Positions 17,274 to 26,502 of a DNA stretch of 64,000 nt are shown one piece after another (positions within the stretch are counted from its first letter, which is position 1; the number at the start of each line of letters is the position of its first letter). The stretch spans positions 1 through 64,000 of the forward strand of contig CAZWMD010000001.1 of the NCBI GenBank assembly GCA_964634815.1. The letters are read 5' to 3'. The notes under the pieces are model-generated. The model saw only the letters and a program-made list of their open reading frames with translations, ran no database searches and was not told where the DNA came from. The translations under genes and the position numbers were made by a program. This stretch comes from JALZVT01 sp964634815 (lineage in GTDB: Bacteria > Pseudomonadota > Gammaproteobacteria > Pseudomonadales > Azotimanducaceae).

Positions 17274-18260
17274 TCAGGACGGATAACCGGCTATACCATC
17301 GCGCAACCCTTTGAGAATCATTTTAATACGTGGCAGCCGCGGTCCCCTGGCTAGCATATGAATCACTATAACGGCACACAGTCGCTTCAGGTCGAAAAGT
17401 ATCCAGCGCCAATGGGCGTGCGGACGCACATACAACCACAACGAATTGCGAAAGGTATAGTAAAGGCGCAGCGGGCTATGCACGGGCAACAAGCGCCAAC
17501 GAAACAGCCACAGGCGCAACACGTGGTCACCAAGTTGATGTTGCATCTGAGCATCGGGCACCACAGCCATCCAGCAGCCGGCATGTTTTACGCGCAAACA
17601 CCAGTCTGTATCAATGTGATCTATAAACAGTTCCGCATCAAGCACGCCAATAAGATCGAACACTTCAAGCGGAATCATCGAACCGCTGGAAATCAACATT
17701 TCTGATGGCATGAGCGGCATCTGGGCCAGTTCTTGCTTGCCCGTGACCTTCGCCGGTCTGATGTAATTCACTAACCAGCGCCCCGTTCGAAGTATCACGC
17801 TGCGTCGACCGGTTAACTCATCTGTATACCAGGGACCCACGGTAACCGGCTCACCCTGCATCCCCAATTCATAGGCCTCCCCTGCTGCGCGCTGCAATCC
17901 ACGCAGAAGGGCTTCCACCATATCCGGGGCAACCACGCTGTCTTGGTCAAGTAACAAAAGATGACTGGCACCCACTTTCCGGGCGCGCTGAACTGCCAGA
18001 TTATAGGCTCGGCTCAATCCCAGGTTGGCCTGCGCTGCATGAACCTCAATCTCAGAGCCCCCGAAACAATCCGGTGTTGCAGAGATGGCCTGTACCGCCA
18101 ACTGAGTTGTGTCCCGCGCTTGGCCTGTTTGAGAGTTATCAACAATCAGCAAATACTGGACCTGAGGCGCTACAGCCTGCAGAACCTGCTGCAGGCGAAC
18201 CGCGTCAGGCTCATAGGTGACAACCACGGCGAAGACTTTATTTGCTTGTAGTTCAGTCAC
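17274..18260 (-). CDS. Family 2 glycosyltransferase (rhamnosyltransferase-like)
   Basis: A GT-A fold transferase, 328 residues from a GTG at 18260. It opens with 'FAVVVTYEPD', has the metal-binding 'LLLDQDSVV', and has the acceptor region 'IDHIDTDWCLRVKHAG', as in bacterial rhamnosyl- and related transferases. It should add one sugar from a nucleotide donor at the cytoplasmic face of the inner membrane. A frame continues upstream to an ATG at 18320, but that would overlap the preceding gene by 68 bases with poorly conserved sequence; GTG 18260 overlaps its stop by only 8 bases (GTGACTGA), suggesting coupled translation with the second transferase. Confidence 0.85.
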   Translation of the reverse strand: MTELQANKVFAVVVTYEPDAVRLQQVLQAVAPQVQYLLIVDNSQTGQARDTTQLAVQAISATPDCFGGSEIEVHAAQANLGLSRAYNLAVQRARKVGASHLLLLDQDSVVAPDMVEALLRGLQRAAGEAYELGMQGEPVTVGPWYTDELTGRRSVILRTGRWLVNYIRPAKVTGKQELAQMPLMPSEMLISSGSMIPLEVFDLIGVLDAELFIDHIDTDWCLRVKHAGCWMAVVPDAQMQHQLGDHVLRLWLFRWRLLPVHSPLRLYYTFRNSLWLYVRPHAHWRWILFDLKRLCAVIVIHMLARGPRLPRIKMILKGLRDGIAGYPS

Positions 18261-19266
18261 CCGCGTCTTGAGGTGTGATCGAGTTCGAGTCTGCTGAAGC
18301 TTGGTTCTGTCTCTGATCAAAACTGCTCAGACTATCTGCTGCTGAGCGCTGTACCATTAACATGGGCGCACGCACGGCCAGCCGCAACCATACGAGAGTG
18401 CTGATTACAGCCAAAAAGCCTGGTGGGTATACGCCCTTAAAATGTTTGTAAAAATATCGGCAAAAGCCGCGAGCCTTGTGCCACTCCACCTTCAGCGCTG
18501 ATGAGGTACTGGTGCCTCCCTGGTGTACTACTCGAACACTGGGTGCCACAAAGGTAGCGCCTCCGCGTTTCAGCAGAGTTACACAGAGATCAATGTCTTC
18601 GACATGCAGGAAGTAGCCTTCATCAAAGCCCTTCAGTTCCAGGAACAGACTGCGCGAAAGCATCATGGCGGCGCCGCTGGTGACATCTACCCGATGTGTA
18701 TTCAGTGGTAGTGGTTCGCCGGCGCGATTAAAGCGAATGAAATACGGGTGTGAGGGTGCCAAATGATAAAGCCCCAACCATTCGACCGCCGCGCGCCAGG
18801 GAGTAAGCACTGCGCGACGCGAACCGCGTTGCTCTGTGTAGTCCTCATTGAGCAATAAGGGAGCAATCAAGGAACGCGGTGGTAACTGCGCATACTCCTG
18901 CATCAACTGAGCAAGCGCCTCTATAGGTAAAACACAGTCCGGATTAAGAAACAGCAGCTGTGGCGCTGTAGTATGGCTTGCTCCGAGGTTACAGCCGGCT
19001 GCAAAACCCAGATTGCCATGTCCACTGAGGACACTGAGAGAATCGATGGTGGTTGCAAGCTGATTCAGGCGCTCGCGAACAGACGCGGGATTACCATTGT
19101 CGACAACGACAATCTCAAACGGAGCGAGGGACTGGTCGCAAACGGATTCCAGAGCCGTGAACAGCGCATCACCCGTGTGATAAGAAACAATTACCACCGC
19201 CAGCGCTTGCGTCGCAGCGGTGTCTTTGCGATAAAGCGGGGCTCTTTCACTGTCGAGACTGGTCAT
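18253..19266 (-). CDS. Family 2 glycosyltransferase (rhamnosyltransferase-like)
   Basis: A 337-residue GT-A transferase. Residues about 20-110 carry 'AVVIVSYHTGDALFTALESV', 'EIVVVDNGNP' and the DxD-like 'LFLNPDCV'; the later 'HVEDIDLCVTLLKRGG' is the acceptor and base region. It is similar in style to its downstream neighbour but clearly diverged from it. The C-terminus has a hydrophobic stretch ('GFLAVISTLVWLRLAVRAPML') that may attach it to the membrane. The start codon is only 33 bases from the divergent start of the large fusion gene. Confidence 0.88.
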   Translation of the reverse strand: MTSLDSERAPLYRKDTAATQALAVVIVSYHTGDALFTALESVCDQSLAPFEIVVVDNGNPASVRERLNQLATTIDSLSVLSGHGNLGFAAGCNLGASHTTAPQLLFLNPDCVLPIEALAQLMQEYAQLPPRSLIAPLLLNEDYTEQRGSRRAVLTPWRAAVEWLGLYHLAPSHPYFIRFNRAGEPLPLNTHRVDVTSGAAMMLSRSLFLELKGFDEGYFLHVEDIDLCVTLLKRGGATFVAPSVRVVHQGGTSTSSALKVEWHKARGFCRYFYKHFKGVYPPGFLAVISTLVWLRLAVRAPMLMVQRSAADSLSSFDQRQNQASADSNSITPQDAGD

Positions 19267-19299
19267 AAGCGTATCTTCGCCTGCTGGCGCATCTAAAAA

Positions 19300-22200
19300 G
19301 TGACCGCACCTGTTAACTCAAGCGCAATAATTGTGCTGGGCGTTCATCGCTCTGGCACTTCTGCGCTTGCCGGTGCGTTAGCCGTACTGGGCTTTCATCC
19401 CGGATCAACCCTGCTCCCTGCCGTACAAGGGGTGAACAATAACGGCTTTTTCGAAGATCAGCGAGTTGTCGATCTGAACGATCGGGCATTACAACTGCTA
19501 GGCCGACACTGGCGTTGGCCCACCCCGTTACCGAACGGTTGGATGGAACAACCTGAACTCGCAGAGATCCGCGGTGAAATTCGTGAAATTCTCTCGGAAC
19601 AAGTCAGTCACGGCACCTGGCTGCTTAAAGACCCGCGTCTGTGCCAACTGCTGCCACTGTGGCTAGAGGAACTCCGGGGCATAGGCGTAACGCCATCGAT
19701 TCTGATGACCCATCGAGATATGCGCGAGGTTAGACAATCACTGCATGTCCGAGATCAAATCGCAGAACCTTTGGCTGAAGCACTGTGGCTCGATCATTTA
19801 CTCACAGCCGAGCAGGAGAGCCGACAGTTACCGCGCATTGTTGTGCACTATCAGCAATTGCTCGATCAGCCACTGGAAACCCTCAATAGAATCTGTGACT
19901 GGCTTTCTGTTGAACCTGGTGCTGACTTGCTGGCCCAGGCCGCGGCGACTATTTCGCCAACTGAAGCGCACCATCAAGCCCGCACCTTACCCCCGGCTTC
20001 GCTTGCGATCGCGCAACATCTCAACGAGGCCTTATTAGAGTTAGCCGATGAAGCGCCAGTCTCTTGGGAGTTTCAACAAAACCGACTGCTGGACATCTTT
20101 GAACCAATCGCTGCGACCTATAAACAACACCTGGATTTCGCCGGACCTGTGCTCGATGCCCAGGCTGCTGACCTAACACTAAGAGAACAAAGTCTCACTG
20201 AAGCCTTTGCACAAATCGAAGCCAATCGGCAGGCAACCCAGGCTTACGCAGCAAACGCAGCCCTCAGCGCAGATGCGGCACGCCTGCACCACAGAAATCT
20301 GGTAGCGGCACTGGGGAAAATCGAACAGGAAAAAACCGAGCACAGTCTGTTTCGTGATCGGGCAACTCGAGTGCTTGGCGACCTGGTGCTGCCGCCAGCG
20401 CAAAGCTCCAGCCGCGAACAAACCACCAACGACTACAAAGGTTTAATCAATCTTCAGGTAGAAAACAATTCACACACCCGGGTTATCCGTTATCTGCGTG
20501 AATATTTTCAAGCCGGTGATGCGCAAAAAGCCCGTGTACTTGAGATCGGCTGTTCCGAAGGCTACTTTGGCGCAGCACTTAAAGCAGACGGGCATGAAGT
20601 CTGGGGTATAGAAACCAACAGTGTTGCAGCTGATAGTGCCGAGACAGTATTGGATCGTGTATTTAGAGACTCTATAGAAGCGTTTTTACTTGCGCAGGAG
20701 TTTATCGACGAACGTTTTGATGCGATTATTTTTGGCGACGTTCTGGAACACTTGCTCGACCCACGTCGCGTACTAAGCGCCGTGACCGATCGGCTAACGA
20801 ATCGTGGCGTCATTATTGCCTCAGTACCCAATGTAGCTCACGAGCGAGTGCGCATGATGCTGCTGGAAGGCCGCTGGGAGTACAGCGCGACCGGTATCAT
20901 GGACAATACTCACCTGCACTTTTTCACACGGGACACGCTGATAGATCTTTTTTCCAGGGCCGGGCTTTGCGTTCAGCGATTTTCAGCAATCACCCTGGAT
21001 GGGAATGCGGTACAGATACCTGTAGACCCAAAGACTGTTTCTATTGCAGAAGAAATCATCACTGATCGCGAACGGGACGTTTTCCAGTTTATCGCGCTGA
21101 CCCGGCCTGCCGAATCACTTGGCCCGGGGATATCAGCCGAAGCGTCAAACCAGCCTTTCTTGCTCGCTATGCAACAGAATATTCTGTGCCTGCCCCCAGC
21201 TCCACAGTCTTCTCTTTATTCCATTCGCCTGGGTGACCCTCTGGAGCGCTTCTCCCAACTGTTCGGCGGCGAAGTCAGGGTTGCGCCCTTTGGCGCACCA
21301 ACGCAAGAAGATATCGAGTGGGCGGACACAATCGTTCTACAGCGCGAGGTGACCGATCAACAACTCGATATGGTTCAGCAGCTAAAAGAACGCGGCAAGC
21401 GGGTGGTCTTCGACATCGACGACTACTTGCTCGATGCTCCCGAATACCTGTCCGTACACGAGCACTGCAAGGTCATGCGTCCAAAACTCGAGATCATGCT
21501 AAACGCAGTAGACGCCGTGAGTGTTTCGACCGTGCCTTTGCAAGAAAAACTTCAGGCCTTTAATCCACGAGTTTTTCTCACGCCTAACTACGCCTGGACG
21601 AGCCAGGAGCCCATCACTCACGACAGGCCAGCAACCGAGCATCCCGTACGAGTCATCGTGGCTTCTTCCGACAGTGTGCGTGTCGATTTCTTGATTGATG
21701 CTTTAAGGGAACTTGCAGCCACAGAGAACATCGAGCTCATTGGTATCGGGCCACCTGGCGATGAGCTTCGCGAGGCAGGACTCCCAGTGGATACCGCTCC
21801 GCTGATGCCACACGAACAATTCAAGGCCTACGCTGCATCTCGCGACAACACCATCGCACTCATCCCGCTTGATGCAAACGAGTTCAATAGCTGCAAGAGC
21901 GCGATAAAGTACTTTGACTACGCACTGGCTGGTGTTCCTTGTGTGTGTTCCGGAGTAGAGCCCTACACAACTGCGGTGCAAGGCAACATTACGGGTATCC
22001 TGTGCCCCGCTGAGACGGCCGAATGGGTCTCCTCGGTGCGTAACCTGCTGCACAATGTTGAGCTCCGCCGACAAATCGCCGACGCCGCTCGAGAGCAGGT
22101 GCTTAGCAGGCACAATCTAAATCTGACCGCAGCCGCGTGGAATCGGCTGTTTACTGGCAGTCGATTTAGCAACGACGATCCGCTGTATCAGGAACCTTCC

Positions 22201-22374
22201 CTGGAGCCGGACATTTGTCCGACAAAACCGCCTACTGAGCCAACAATCAAGGCAGCTAATTTGCGCATTAGTTTACGGCAGGCCCTCCGCAGAAGGACCT
22301 GGGTATCTGCCTGGGGAATATACAAAAATGAGGGATTCGCCGGACTCAGGGAAAAATTGAAACTGGTATTCTAG
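19300..22374 (+). CDS. Three-domain sulfotransferase / methyltransferase / glycosyltransferase fusion
   Basis: A 1024-residue protein. Residues 1-220 are a PAPS-dependent sulfotransferase: P-loop-like 'GVHRSGTSAL' (14-23) and 3'-phosphate-binding region 'MTHRDMREVRQSL' (136-148). Residues about 250-350 are almost entirely helical, Ala/Gln/Glu-rich and possibly coiled coil. Residues about 395-560 are a class I SAM methyltransferase ('VLEIGCSEGYFG' at 413-424, 'GDVLEHLLDP' at 479-488). Residues about 640-955 look like a GT-B glycosyltransferase ('VVFDIDDYLLD', 'SAIKYFDYALAGVPCV'). A basic tail ends the protein. It begins with GTG at 19300 and lacks a clear ribosome site. With two GT2 genes and a Wzm/Wzt exporter nearby, it probably modifies an exported glycan; chain capping is my inference. 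Confidence 0.85.
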   Translation: MTAPVNSSAIIVLGVHRSGTSALAGALAVLGFHPGSTLLPAVQGVNNNGFFEDQRVVDLNDRALQLLGRHWRWPTPLPNGWMEQPELAEIRGEIREILSEQVSHGTWLLKDPRLCQLLPLWLEELRGIGVTPSILMTHRDMREVRQSLHVRDQIAEPLAEALWLDHLLTAEQESRQLPRIVVHYQQLLDQPLETLNRICDWLSVEPGADLLAQAAATISPTEAHHQARTLPPASLAIAQHLNEALLELADEAPVSWEFQQNRLLDIFEPIAATYKQHLDFAGPVLDAQAADLTLREQSLTEAFAQIEANRQATQAYAANAALSADAARLHHRNLVAALGKIEQEKTEHSLFRDRATRVLGDLVLPPAQSSSREQTTNDYKGLINLQVENNSHTRVIRYLREYFQAGDAQKARVLEIGCSEGYFGAALKADGHEVWGIETNSVAADSAETVLDRVFRDSIEAFLLAQEFIDERFDAIIFGDVLEHLLDPRRVLSAVTDRLTNRGVIIASVPNVAHERVRMMLLEGRWEYSATGIMDNTHLHFFTRDTLIDLFSRAGLCVQRFSAITLDGNAVQIPVDPKTVSIAEEIITDRERDVFQFIALTRPAESLGPGISAEASNQPFLLAMQQNILCLPPAPQSSLYSIRLGDPLERFSQLFGGEVRVAPFGAPTQEDIEWADTIVLQREVTDQQLDMVQQLKERGKRVVFDIDDYLLDAPEYLSVHEHCKVMRPKLEIMLNAVDAVSVSTVPLQEKLQAFNPRVFLTPNYAWTSQEPITHDRPATEHPVRVIVASSDSVRVDFLIDALRELAATENIELIGIGPPGDELREAGLPVDTAPLMPHEQFKAYAASRDNTIALIPLDANEFNSCKSAIKYFDYALAGVPCVCSGVEPYTTAVQGNITGILCPAETAEWVSSVRNLLHNVELRRQIADAAREQVLSRHNLNLTAAAWNRLFTGSRFSNDDPLYQEPSLEPDICPTKPPTEPTIKAANLRISLRQALRRRTWVSAWGIYKNEGFAGLREKLKLVF

Positions 22375-22407
22375 GGACCCGCCCAACACCTCGTTGCGAA
22401 TTGAGCC

Positions 22408-23259
22408 ATGACTTTGAGAGCTGTGAAACCGACTAACCGCCTACGTCTTCCCTCACGCCCATCCTCACGCCTGGGGTTAACCCTGGTGTCTGGCCTGGTC
22501 TGGTTGCTGAGCGCTGTCAGCGTGTCCGCCAGTATTGAGTTCGAGGATCGTGGCGGAGAGCGCTTTTCACTGGATGTCCGGGACGAACCCATCACCAAAG
22601 TTATGGACAAGCTGGCTGAACGATTCGACTTTGACGTCGACGGCTATCCAACGCACTGGTCTGACGACCCTATCAACTTCAGTGCCACCGGTGATCTCGA
22701 GCGGGTACTGAGCTCGTTATTGAAAGACACCAGCCACGTATTCGAATACCACAGCTTCCCCGACACAAACACTACTCGTATTGGTGGCCTGAAGTTACTC
22801 AACGACGGCAAAGCAGGGATCTTTACTCCCAGTCGACAAGCCAATAGCCAACCGAATTCTCCAACAAACCCCGACAAAACCAGAGGTTCAGAGAGAATTT
22901 CTGGCGGGGTATCGACGATCAATCGCACCGGGGGTAACGAGCGCAATCCGGTCGACGCTAATCAAACCGATCCAGAGTCTGATGCGGTTGATGCATCCCA
23001 GCCCTCAAATAGAGTGAACGCCCCAGTTGCATCGGGTCTTTCACGTAGCCTTGAAGCTCGAGCGCGCCAGTCCAGCGGTGATCTGCCAGCTAGCGCCAGC
23101 AACCCAACAAACCCGGGCTCCCAAACCACGGCCAGCACTAACCCGGGCAGCTCTACCCCAACAGGCGTATCCAGCGCAGAGATGCAGGCACTCACCCAGA
23201 AGGCGCTGCAAGACGTGAGGGGCCTGGCGGACGCACTGAGAAAAGCCGAAGGTAACTAG
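22408..23259 (+). CDS. Secreted protein with STN-like domain and disordered tail
   Basis: A 283-residue protein, not assigned to a known family. A signal peptide (Arg-rich start, hydrophobic core about residues 24-40, cut near 'VSASI') is followed by a domain at about 43-115, 'FSLDVRDEPITKVMDKLAER' and 'ISFSATGDL'-like 'INFSATGDLERVLSSLL'. This resembles the short secretin/TonB N-terminal (STN) domain that binds partners in the periplasm. The remaining half is Ser/Asn/Pro/Thr-rich and probably disordered, with a short C-terminal helix. It starts 33 bases after the fusion gene on the same strand, so the two may be co-transcribed. No secretin or TonB-receptor domain follows, which is unusual. 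Confidence 0.65.
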   Translation: MTLRAVKPTNRLRLPSRPSSRLGLTLVSGLVWLLSAVSVSASIEFEDRGGERFSLDVRDEPITKVMDKLAERFDFDVDGYPTHWSDDPINFSATGDLERVLSSLLKDTSHVFEYHSFPDTNTTRIGGLKLLNDGKAGIFTPSRQANSQPNSPTNPDKTRGSERISGGVSTINRTGGNERNPVDANQTDPESDAVDASQPSNRVNAPVASGLSRSLEARARQSSGDLPASASNPTNPGSQTTASTNPGSSTPTGVSSAEMQALTQKALQDVRGLADALRKAEGN

Positions 23260-23276
23260 CGGGGTTAGCCTGCAAG

Positions 23277-24236
23277 CTAGACGCAGTCGATCGACGAAGA
23301 CGCTGCCTTAACCCCATCAGCCGTACTAAAAGGCATTTGCCAACCTGGCAACGCATTAAGCTCTGTCCTGTCAAACTGAAGTGATCCCAGAAGACGGGCG
23401 GCAATGCCACCAAGGAGCGGCAAGGGTTGTAATTTCGGCGCCCATCGCTCCGGCAGCGTGATGCACAGCCCGCGACGATTTTGCGTCTCAGCAATTAGCT
23501 GAAAGAATGCTCGGGTCGATATGGCGTCGCCATCCGCAAGATGCAGCAGTCGGTAACCCGGCTGCATAGGCTGATTCAGCAAATGCTCAATGCACGCAAA
23601 CAGGTTTTCGCTGTAGAGCACACTGCGTTTATTGTCTGCCGCGACTGGCAACGGCAGATTCCAACGCGCCGCCTTGCGCAACAGGCTAAAGTTACCGGCT
23701 GGTCCCGCGCCGTACACCATTGGCAAACGCAAAGAAAAACTGGCGATTCTTGAACTGACTATATGGTCTTGAATCAGCGCTTCAGCTTTCAACTTTAGCT
23801 GCCCATAGTCGCTATTAGGTAACGGCTTACTGGTGGAATTGATGGGGGCGGCGGAGATCTCGCCACTCACAGCCTTTATCGATGATACGGAAATGAAGTG
23901 AGACACGCTGGGCGGCACCGTATCAAGCAACAGTTTTGGCATCATGAGCTGCGCATCGAGGCATGCCATATGATCCTTCGAACTCGAAGACGCGAGATGG
24001 ATGATGCCCTCCACGCCATCAAGCAAATCACTTAAGGCCGCCGGGTTGTCTTTTGCAGCAGACCATTCAAGCGCTTGGTCAAAATAGCTCGGCAAACTGC
24101 TGGCGTTTCGTACCAGCGCATGCAGGCAATGCCCGCGCTGATGGAGATATTGCCCAAGCTGGGCACCGAGACGGCCGCCAGCACCGGTTAACAGCAAGGT
24201 CTTTCCGTGTTTTTCTTTCTCTGGGTGCTCACTCAT
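23277..24236 (-). CDS. NAD-dependent epimerase/dehydratase (extended SDR)
   Basis: A 319-residue Rossmann protein with N-terminal nucleotide-binding motif 'LLTGAGGRLG', catalytic Ser in 'FISVSSIKAVSG' and Tyr-x-x-x-Lys in 'YGQLKLKAE'. Such proteins epimerise, reduce or dehydrate nucleotide sugars; the exact reaction is not visible. It is the last gene of the wzt-wzm-epimerase group: its ATG at 24236 overlaps the wzm stop (TGATG), although a GTG three bases earlier is also possible. This coupling argues for a role in making the sugar of the exported glycan. Confidence 0.85.
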   Translation of the reverse strand: MSEHPEKEKHGKTLLLTGAGGRLGAQLGQYLHQRGHCLHALVRNASSLPSYFDQALEWSAAKDNPAALSDLLDGVEGIIHLASSSSKDHMACLDAQLMMPKLLLDTVPPSVSHFISVSSIKAVSGEISAAPINSTSKPLPNSDYGQLKLKAEALIQDHIVSSRIASFSLRLPMVYGAGPAGNFSLLRKAARWNLPLPVAADNKRSVLYSENLFACIEHLLNQPMQPGYRLLHLADGDAISTRAFFQLIAETQNRRGLCITLPERWAPKLQPLPLLGGIAARLLGSLQFDRTELNALPGWQMPFSTADGVKAASSSIDCV

Positions 24237-25051
24237 CACAGTACGTCATAAAAACCGGGTCGCAGCCTAATGAAAACGAATCTCGCGATCACAGCAAAGC
24301 CAAGGCTAACAACCAGCGGCAGTAGAATTTCTTGCACCCCAGGCGTTTCTCCGTGGAACAACACAGTCCGCAAATTTTCTACCGGCAAGGTAAGTGGGTT
24401 GAACAGAAACAGATGCCGCACCGTCTCTGGCACCCGATCCAAAGGATAGAGCACCGGAGATAACAGCAGAAGCGCGGTCGCCATCAAATTTGTCAGCTGA
24501 GCCAGATCTCGGAAGTAGGCCGACACGGCGCTAACCAGCCAACCAAGCCCAAGTCCCAGTGGCAAGAGCGGCAACAGTACAAGGGGCAACCAAACGAGCG
24601 ACGCTTGCAACTCAAAACCAAAGACAAGCGCTACCAGCAGCAACATGCAGATTCCTGCAAGCAAGTGAAAGCCGGCATCAAGCACCATTGTCCAGGGCAA
24701 GATATGCAACGGAAAGGTTGTACTCTTTACGTAGTGCGCGTGTGATGTGACCAGTGACGGCGCTGATGATAGACAATCAGCAACAAAAAGATGGATCACC
24801 AGACCACTGAACAGCACGGCACCATAAGCTTCAATGTCGCCAACTTGCCAGCGAACTGCGAGAATTTCACCAAACACCAAAGCCAACAACGACACCATCA
24901 ACAGCGGCAGCAAAAACGCCCAGGCTACCCCCAAAAGGGATGCGCTATAACGAGACCCAATTCGTTGTCGAGTAAGGCGCATCACCAACGGCCAATGTGA
25001 TTGATTCCGGAGTCGTCTTTCAGCCTGGCTATCCAACACGGCTATCCCCAC
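24236..25051 (-). CDS. wzm: ABC-2 type polysaccharide export permease (Wzm/TagG-like)
   Basis: A 271-residue integral membrane protein with about six hydrophobic segments, 'LLGVAWAFLLPLLMVSLLAL' near the N-terminus and 'RDLAQLTNLMATALLLLSPVLYPLD' in the second half, typical of ABC-2 permeases that export O-antigen, teichoic acid or other lipid-linked glycans across the inner membrane. It would dimerise and work with the ATPase encoded just upstream, whose 3' end it overlaps by 23 bases if translation begins at the GTG at 25051. The symbol reflects family membership; the exported polymer is unknown. Confidence 0.88.
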   Translation of the reverse strand: MGIAVLDSQAERRLRNQSHWPLVMRLTRQRIGSRYSASLLGVAWAFLLPLLMVSLLALVFGEILAVRWQVGDIEAYGAVLFSGLVIHLFVADCLSSAPSLVTSHAHYVKSTTFPLHILPWTMVLDAGFHLLAGICMLLLVALVFGFELQASLVWLPLVLLPLLPLGLGLGWLVSAVSAYFRDLAQLTNLMATALLLLSPVLYPLDRVPETVRHLFLFNPLTLPVENLRTVLFHGETPGVQEILLPLVVSLGFAVIARFVFIRLRPGFYDVL

Positions 25052-26399
25052 CAGCAGGGGTATCTACAATTTCAAAGCTCGGTGGCTTGCCCGCCAAGCT
25101 TAGATCAACCATCCCGCGCAAGCCGCTGTCTGCTTCTTCCAGAATGCGAAACGCAATGGCGTCCATCAGCCGATGCAGGTACTCAGGTACTCCCTCTACA
25201 TTGCCTCGGACGCCAACGTTTACAAAGTAGGTACCTGGCAACAGGTTAGCGACAAAAGGCAGGGATACTTCAAATACCGTGCCCGCGGCGGGCGCTCGCA
25301 ATTCCAGTGAATCACCCAGAGCCAGCCCACCAAGCTCCACACCTTTGGTGGTTTTTATCAGACTGCCAAATTCAAGTTTCTCCGCGTCTTTGCGCAGGGT
25401 TACGCGATAGCTTAAGCAGAAGGTGCCGCCTCGGGGCATCACATTGACCCGGCGTCCAGACGCATCCAGCAATTGCAGCTCTTCGATAAGTGCATCGGCG
25501 TTGCCATAGGCCACCGTACTGGATGACACCAGCGTCTCATCAAAATGAGCTTCAATCTCAGCCGTGCTTGCCTGGCTTTTAGCCGGGGTGGCAGCAGCAA
25601 AGCCACCTCCTGGGACCGCGGATGCGGTGTCGGAGCGCTCAAGTGCAAAACCCTGACTCTTGTAGTACTCATGGATGACCGCTTTAGGATCCCCAGCGAT
25701 AACCAGCTCACCCTCACAAAGCAGCGCAGCCGCGTGACAGAACTCAATCACAAGCTGAGAGTTATGGGTAACCAGGATAACCGTGCACCCCTGGGCGGCA
25801 AGCTGTTCGATACGCGCCAGGCACTTACGCTGGAAGGCCTCATCTCCCACCGCAAGAATTTCATCCAGTATCAGCACATCTGGCTCGCACACGGCCAGAG
25901 CGGCAAAAGCAACCCGGGCATACATACCGCTGGAATAGGTTTTTACCGGCCGATCAAAAAAGGCGCCCACATCTGCAAAGGCTTCAATGTCCGGCAGTCG
26001 CGCCTGAGCCGTCGCATCATCGATGCCCAGCAAGGCACAGGCAATCAGAACGTTGTCGCGACCGCTGAATTCCGGATTGAAGCCGGCACCTAGCTCAAGC
26101 AGTGCCGCAACCCGGCCATGGCATTCCACTGTTCCTGACGAAGGTTCGAGCACCCCAGTGAGCAGGCGCAACAGCGTGCTTTTACCGCTGCCGTTTTGAC
26201 CAACAATGCCAAATATTTGGCCACGCTTGATAGTGAGATCAATACCACTTAGTGCTGCAACACCCTGGCCCCCTTGGGCACCTTGTCGAACACCAAGCAA
26301 TTGGCGGAATCGATCGACGGCGTTGGCGAACAACGGGTAAGACTTGGTAACGGCACTAAGTCGCACTGCCTCGTCTGCATCTCGCTGGACTTCTGACAT
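25029..26399 (-). CDS. wzt: Polysaccharide ABC exporter ATPase with C-terminal glycan-binding domain (Wzt-like)
   Basis: A 456-residue protein. Residues about 15-245 are an ABC ATPase: Walker A 'GQNGSGKST', signature 'YSSGMYARV', Walker B 'VLILDEILAVGD'. Residues about 280-450 form a beta-rich domain like the C-terminus of Wzt ('YGNADALIEELQLLDASGRR'), which in E. coli O9a recognises the modified non-reducing end of the finished O-chain. I chose the ATG at 26399 ('MSEVQRDADE'); a TTG 72 bases further upstream only adds non-conserved residues. It heads the wzt-wzm-epimerase group. The extra domain implies that the exported glycan carries a terminal cap. Confidence 0.88.
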   Translation of the reverse strand: MSEVQRDADEAVRLSAVTKSYPLFANAVDRFRQLLGVRQGAQGGQGVAALSGIDLTIKRGQIFGIVGQNGSGKSTLLRLLTGVLEPSSGTVECHGRVAALLELGAGFNPEFSGRDNVLIACALLGIDDATAQARLPDIEAFADVGAFFDRPVKTYSSGMYARVAFAALAVCEPDVLILDEILAVGDEAFQRKCLARIEQLAAQGCTVILVTHNSQLVIEFCHAAALLCEGELVIAGDPKAVIHEYYKSQGFALERSDTASAVPGGGFAAATPAKSQASTAEIEAHFDETLVSSSTVAYGNADALIEELQLLDASGRRVNVMPRGGTFCLSYRVTLRKDAEKLEFGSLIKTTKGVELGGLALGDSLELRAPAAGTVFEVSLPFVANLLPGTYFVNVGVRGNVEGVPEYLHRLMDAIAFRILEEADSGLRGMVDLSLAGKPPSFEIVDTPAGGDSRVG

Positions 26400-26502
26400 A
26401 GGGAATAGTGACTTCGGCGACAAATTGACGGACAAGAACTCTGGATGCGCGAGAGAATAACATAGACCCAAAGAACCGCTGCGCGAATGGCCAAAGCCGA
26501 CC

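Noticed and set aside
22375..22610. Minus-strand frame before the STN-like gene
   Set aside because: Antisense and Arg/Ser-rich; the plus-strand frame has a signal peptide and a domain.
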